Assembly (NCBI GenBank): GCA_964589725.1
Contig: CAZPUJ010000044.1
Location: 1-7,316, forward strand
Origin: CAYSHJ01 sp964589725
GTDB lineage: Bacteria > Planctomycetota > Planctomycetia > Planctomycetales > Planctomycetaceae
Length of the DNA stretch: 7,316 bases
Reading direction: 5' to 3'
The notes under the pieces are model-generated. The model saw only the letters and a program-made list of their open reading frames with translations. It had not been told where the DNA came from and ran no database searches. The position numbers and the translations under genes are program-made. Shown here one piece after another: positions 4,735 through 7,316 of the stretch. The number at the start of each line of letters is the position of its first letter. The stretch's first letter is position 1.

Positions 4735-7316
4735 CTATCTCGTCGCGGCATTTTGGCGAGTACTGCGACGCAGGCCAATCGCCAGCACGAAGGCCGAGAT
4801 GGCGAACGCCAGGAAGCCAAGCTGAGACAGCGGAGATGGCAGGAAGAACATGCCGAGCAATCCGAGCACGCTCGCGCCGGCGCTGGCTTGCAACCAGACC
4901 GGGCAGCAAGTCGAGGTGCGGCTCACCAGTCGCAGCAGCCACACCGCGATCAAGGACCAGACCGCCGTCCACAACAGACCGAGACTAAGTTGGTTCGATT
5001 CGACCGGCCGCACGGCCAGAGCCAATCGTGGTGAACCGCTCGCGCGCGAGAACCGCAGAACGTTTCCTTCACGCTGAATTTCGATCGGCAACGAAAGTCC
5101 ACCGACTTGCGTCCAGCCGGCGGCATGAACGGCTTGAGCCTGTCTGATCTCAAGGCTCATTTCGCCATCGGAATCGGCGATGACACTGCCCCGTCCAACG
5201 CCACCACCGCCCATCCCACCGCCGCCGAAGCCGACGCCTCCACCCATGTTTCCTCCCAAGCCACTCGCTCGGCCAAAGCGACCGGGCTGATTCATGCCGT
5301 ACTGCTGCCTCGAACGATCGACGCCGCCTTGAATGACGGTCCTCACGGCCCCATCGCTGACAATTATTGAGCCCAATGGCGGCAAGGCGGATGGAGTTTC
5401 CGGCGCTCTGGTGGTCCGGCCTTGAGGTTGTTGCGCTTGTTGCTGCGGCTGTGCGTTGGCGAGCTGTTGTTGCTGGCGTTCGTTCTCGACCGACTTGTTC
5501 AACTGGTCCAATTGTTCGACGCTTTGTTTGCGGCGGGCGATGCGGTCTTCTTCCGTCACGCCTTTGCCGGCGAAGGCTTTTGATTTCTGACTCACGTCGC
5601 GCGACCGGTCCGATTTCGTCTCGCCGCTGGATTTCTCGTGTTGCAAGTTCAGCTTGAACTTCAGTCCGCCATCGACGTTGGTTCCGAGAATGACGTCGCC
5701 CAGGTTGAGGACGCCGTCGCCGTTCGCGTCCTCGCCGGGGTCGAGCACTCCGTTGCCGTTGCGGTCCTCACCGTTGAGAACACCCGAGTTGCCAAGGAAG
5801 AGGTCGAAGTTGTTGAGGTTCACGATTTCGCGTTGAAAGCCTCCCCCTTGTTGGCCACCTTGGCTGAAGAAGCGACGGCCGTTTGCGTTTTTGTCTGCCT
5901 GCTGAGCGGCATGAGCTTGAGCGGCTTCTTGCTGGTCTTTGGCGACGTAGAAGTTGGTCTCGCCGTTTTCGCTCTCGATGATGACTCGGCCTTCCAGGTC
6001 GGATTGTTTGCCTTTGAACTGTTCCACCGCTTCGGACAATTTGCGGCCTTCCTCGGACGTCTGCGCTGGAGCGCCCGGGCCCCTGCTGTCGATCCGCGTG
6101 CGAAGCTGCTTGAGATTGCTCAGCGCTTGCAGCTTCTGCGAGCCTTGATAGTTGCCTTCGATCACTCGCAACAGATCATTCGCCTCTTGCAGCCAACCCC
6201 AGCGATAGGCCACGGCGGCGGTGTCGCTGGCTTGTCGAGTCAGGTTATGGCGGTTGGGATCGTTGACCGGCTTCGCGCTCCAGTCGTTCGGCACATGCAC
6301 GGTCCACAAGGTTCGCGAGACCTGAATGCCGTACTCGTCGTCGTCCGATTGCGAAACGACGGTCGGCGCGGGGAGGTCGAACTCTTGCGACCAGAATCGC
6401 AAGCCGCGCGGTAAGCGGCCCGTCGACAAGCGTCCGGCCAAAACGAGTTTTACTTGGAATGACAGATCGGCCTCGCTGGTCTTCGGGAGCGCAACGAGCT
6501 GATACGATTTTGGATTTTGGATTTTGGATTTTGGATTTGAGATCTCAGATTTCAAATTGCGTTTCAATTCGACCAGCCGCGACGGTTGATCGGCGACGAA
6601 CACCGACAGGGCCTGACTGTCTTCGGGCAGTTGCAACGCCAGGAACTGCCGCGAGCGGTTCTTGATCGTGTAGATCGCTTGCATGCGCCACGTGCCGTCG
6701 GCGGCGAGCACCGTCACCAAGTCGGCGAGGTTCACCGACGCCTGAGCGCCGGCCTGAGTCGCGTATGACTTGAGGCTCCAGGTCGGCAGCGGGCTGAGTT
6801 GTCGCAGTCGCAGCACGGCGGTCGCCTGATCGACCAGGCGTTGATCGACGACGATCGGAAGTTCCTCGCGCGGCACCGTTTCGCCGACGTTGTCGACGAC
6901 CGGCGAAAGCTGACTGCTCGACATGTTGATCAGCACTGCGAATTGTCGCTGAGTGTCGAGCGGCAGCACGGCCGGGGGCGGTGCCGCGGCGTTGTCGGCC
7001 GGAGCGGCCGCGTTCTCCGCGGCGGCGGTGTCTTGACGTTCGAAGCCGATCGTCGGCGCGAGCACTCGGCCTTTCTCCGGCGGCGGCAGCGTGGCGGTGG
7101 CGAGCAGGAAATATCGCGCGCCGATCGGGTCTTGCAGTGTGACCGTCCAGCGCGTGCGTCCTTTTTCGGCTGGCACGAACGCGGTCTGCCGAATACCCGC
7201 TCCCTGAAAATCCAATTTGCCGGCGAGCCAATCGGGCGTCGTGAAAATCAGCGTGTCGGCGGCCGCTTCCGTGATCTGCCATTGCAGTGCCAGCGAATAA
7301 TCGACGGCCGTGTCCG
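4735..7316 (-). CDS. Large secreted/membrane-anchored protein of unknown function, C-terminal 859 residues
   Basis: Open from the right edge to TAG at 4737-4735, so the N-terminus, including any signal peptide, lies outside. The first complete codon is at 7314-7312; a TTG at 7215 is internal, not a start. Positions below count from that edge. Residues 1-370 look like beta-rich domains (e.g. RWTVTLQDPIGARYFLLATA from 55), broken by an Ala/Pro linker (about 94-118) and a tandem-repeat insert (about 252-273). Then come a helical segment (about 372-445), two abutting EF-hand-type loops, D-R-N-G-N-G-V-L-D-P-G-E (517-528) and D-A-N-G-D-G-V-L-N-L-G-D (529-540), a Gln-rich coiled-coil-like stretch (about 592-632) and a Gly-rich region (679-709). 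Three hydrophobic segments (about 776-797, 809-826, 830-848) and an Arg-rich tail (RRSTRQ) end it, suggesting a periplasmic or external body anchored by its C-terminus. I recognise no enzyme motif and do not assign a family. rdgB follows 276 bp downstream. Confidence 0.85.
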   Translation of the reverse strand, partial: DTAVDYSLALQWQITEAAADTLIFTTPDWLAGKLDFQGAGIRQTAFVPAEKGRTRWTVTLQDPIGARYFLLATATLPPPEKGRVLAPTIGFERQDTAAAENAAAPADNAAAPPPAVLPLDTQRQFAVLINMSSSQLSPVVDNVGETVPREELPIVVDQRLVDQATAVLRLRQLSPLPTWSLKSYATQAGAQASVNLADLVTVLAADGTWRMQAIYTIKNRSRQFLALQLPEDSQALSVFVADQPSRLVELKRNLKSEISNPKSKIQNPKSYQLVALPKTSEADLSFQVKLVLAGRLSTGRLPRGLRFWSQEFDLPAPTVVSQSDDDEYGIQVSRTLWTVHVPNDWSAKPVNDPNRHNLTRQASDTAAVAYRWGWLQEANDLLRVIEGNYQGSQKLQALSNLKQLRTRIDSRGPGAPAQTSEEGRKLSEAVEQFKGKQSDLEGRVIIESENGETNFYVAKDQQEAAQAHAAQQADKNANGRRFFSQGGQQGGGFQREIVNLNNFDLFLGNSGVLNGEDRNGNGVLDPGEDANGDGVLNLGDVILGTNVDGGLKFKLNLQHEKSSGETKSDRSRDVSQKSKAFAGKGVTEEDRIARRKQSVEQLDQLNKSVENERQQQQLANAQPQQQAQQPQGRTTRAPETPSALPPLGSIIVSDGAVRTVIQGGVDRSRQQYGMNQPGRFGRASGLGGNMGGGVGFGGGGMGGGGVGRGSVIADSDGEMSLEIRQAQAVHAAGWTQVGGLSLPIEIQREGNVLRFSRASGSPRLALAVRPVESNQLSLGLLWTAVWSLIAVWLLRLVSRTSTCCPVWLQASAGASVLGLLGMFFLPSPLSQLGFLAFAISAFVLAIGLRRSTRQNAATR
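5695..5766 (-). other. Tandem EF-hand/dockerin-type calcium-binding loops
   Basis: Two 12-residue loops run back to back in the large protein. Acidic or Asn ligands stand at loop positions 1, 3, 5 and 9, and position 12 is Glu in the first and Asp in the second. Gly at position 6 is kept in both. Calcium binding is the family expectation. The lack of any helix between them is unlike a classical EF-hand pair and closer to the short DxNxDG repeats of secreted bacterial proteins. Confidence 0.65.
6506..6554. repeat. 7-bp tandem repeat array inside the coding region
   Basis: Four exact copies of GATTTTG (6506-6533) are followed by three degenerate units: GATTTGA, GATCTCA and GATTTCA (6534-6554). 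On the coding (minus) strand the unit is CAAAATC. Since 7 is not a multiple of 3, three units make one 7-residue period, giving the peptide NPKSKIQNPKS, a polar insert between beta-rich segments of the large protein. The array is AT-rich, unlike its surroundings. It resembles the heptanucleotide short tandem repeats known from cyanobacteria and other genomes. Confidence 0.85.

Noticed and set aside
5638..6414. 258-codon open frame on the plus strand inside the large surface-protein gene
   Set aside because: The minus-strand frame covers this stretch continuously and encodes recognisable features (EF-hand loops, helical segment). The plus-strand frame is a Val/Leu-rich shadow.

Overview
The window looks like chromosomal DNA from a planctomycete, probably a Pirellulales-type bacterium. 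This rests on protein character, not on a marker gene. The DNA is G+C-rich. It carries a helical protein of a type I remember only from planctomycetes, a very large membrane-anchored surface-type protein with Gly/Gln-rich stretches and EF-hand loops, and long intergenic regions full of small palindromes. I see no tRNA, rRNA, CRISPR array, transposase, integrase or phage gene.

Layout. (1) 1-894, minus: N-terminal 298 residues of a protein with a GH2/clan-A (beta/alpha)8-barrel glycosidase domain, cut by the left edge. From memory of close relatives, a GT2 glycosyltransferase domain may follow outside the window. (2) 895-1601: a 707-bp divergent intergenic region with several inverted repeats but no convincing gene. 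(3) 1602-3834, plus: a probable three-gene operon holding a conserved 380-residue helical protein, a 69-residue antitoxin-like protein with no toxin beside it, and a class I SAM-dependent methyltransferase. (4) 3835-4458, minus: the house-cleaning nucleotidase RdgB/HAM1, convergent with the methyltransferase with zero bases between the two stop codons. A 9-bp hairpin covers the rdgB stop. (5) 4459-4734: 276 bp with interlocking inverted repeats. (6) 4735-7316, minus: the C-terminal 859 residues of a large secreted/membrane-anchored protein of unknown function, cut by the right edge.

How the genes fit together. I see no common pathway. RdgB removes deaminated purine nucleotides (ITP, XTP); the methyltransferase has an unknown substrate; the glycosidase-like protein and the large surface protein would act on glycans or at the envelope. 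The most unusual points are the interlocking inverted repeats upstream of rdgB, the 7-bp tandem array translated inside the large protein, the tandem EF-hand loops, the orphan antitoxin-like gene and the zero-gap convergent stops under a shared hairpin. I did not find a complete novel system and do not claim one.
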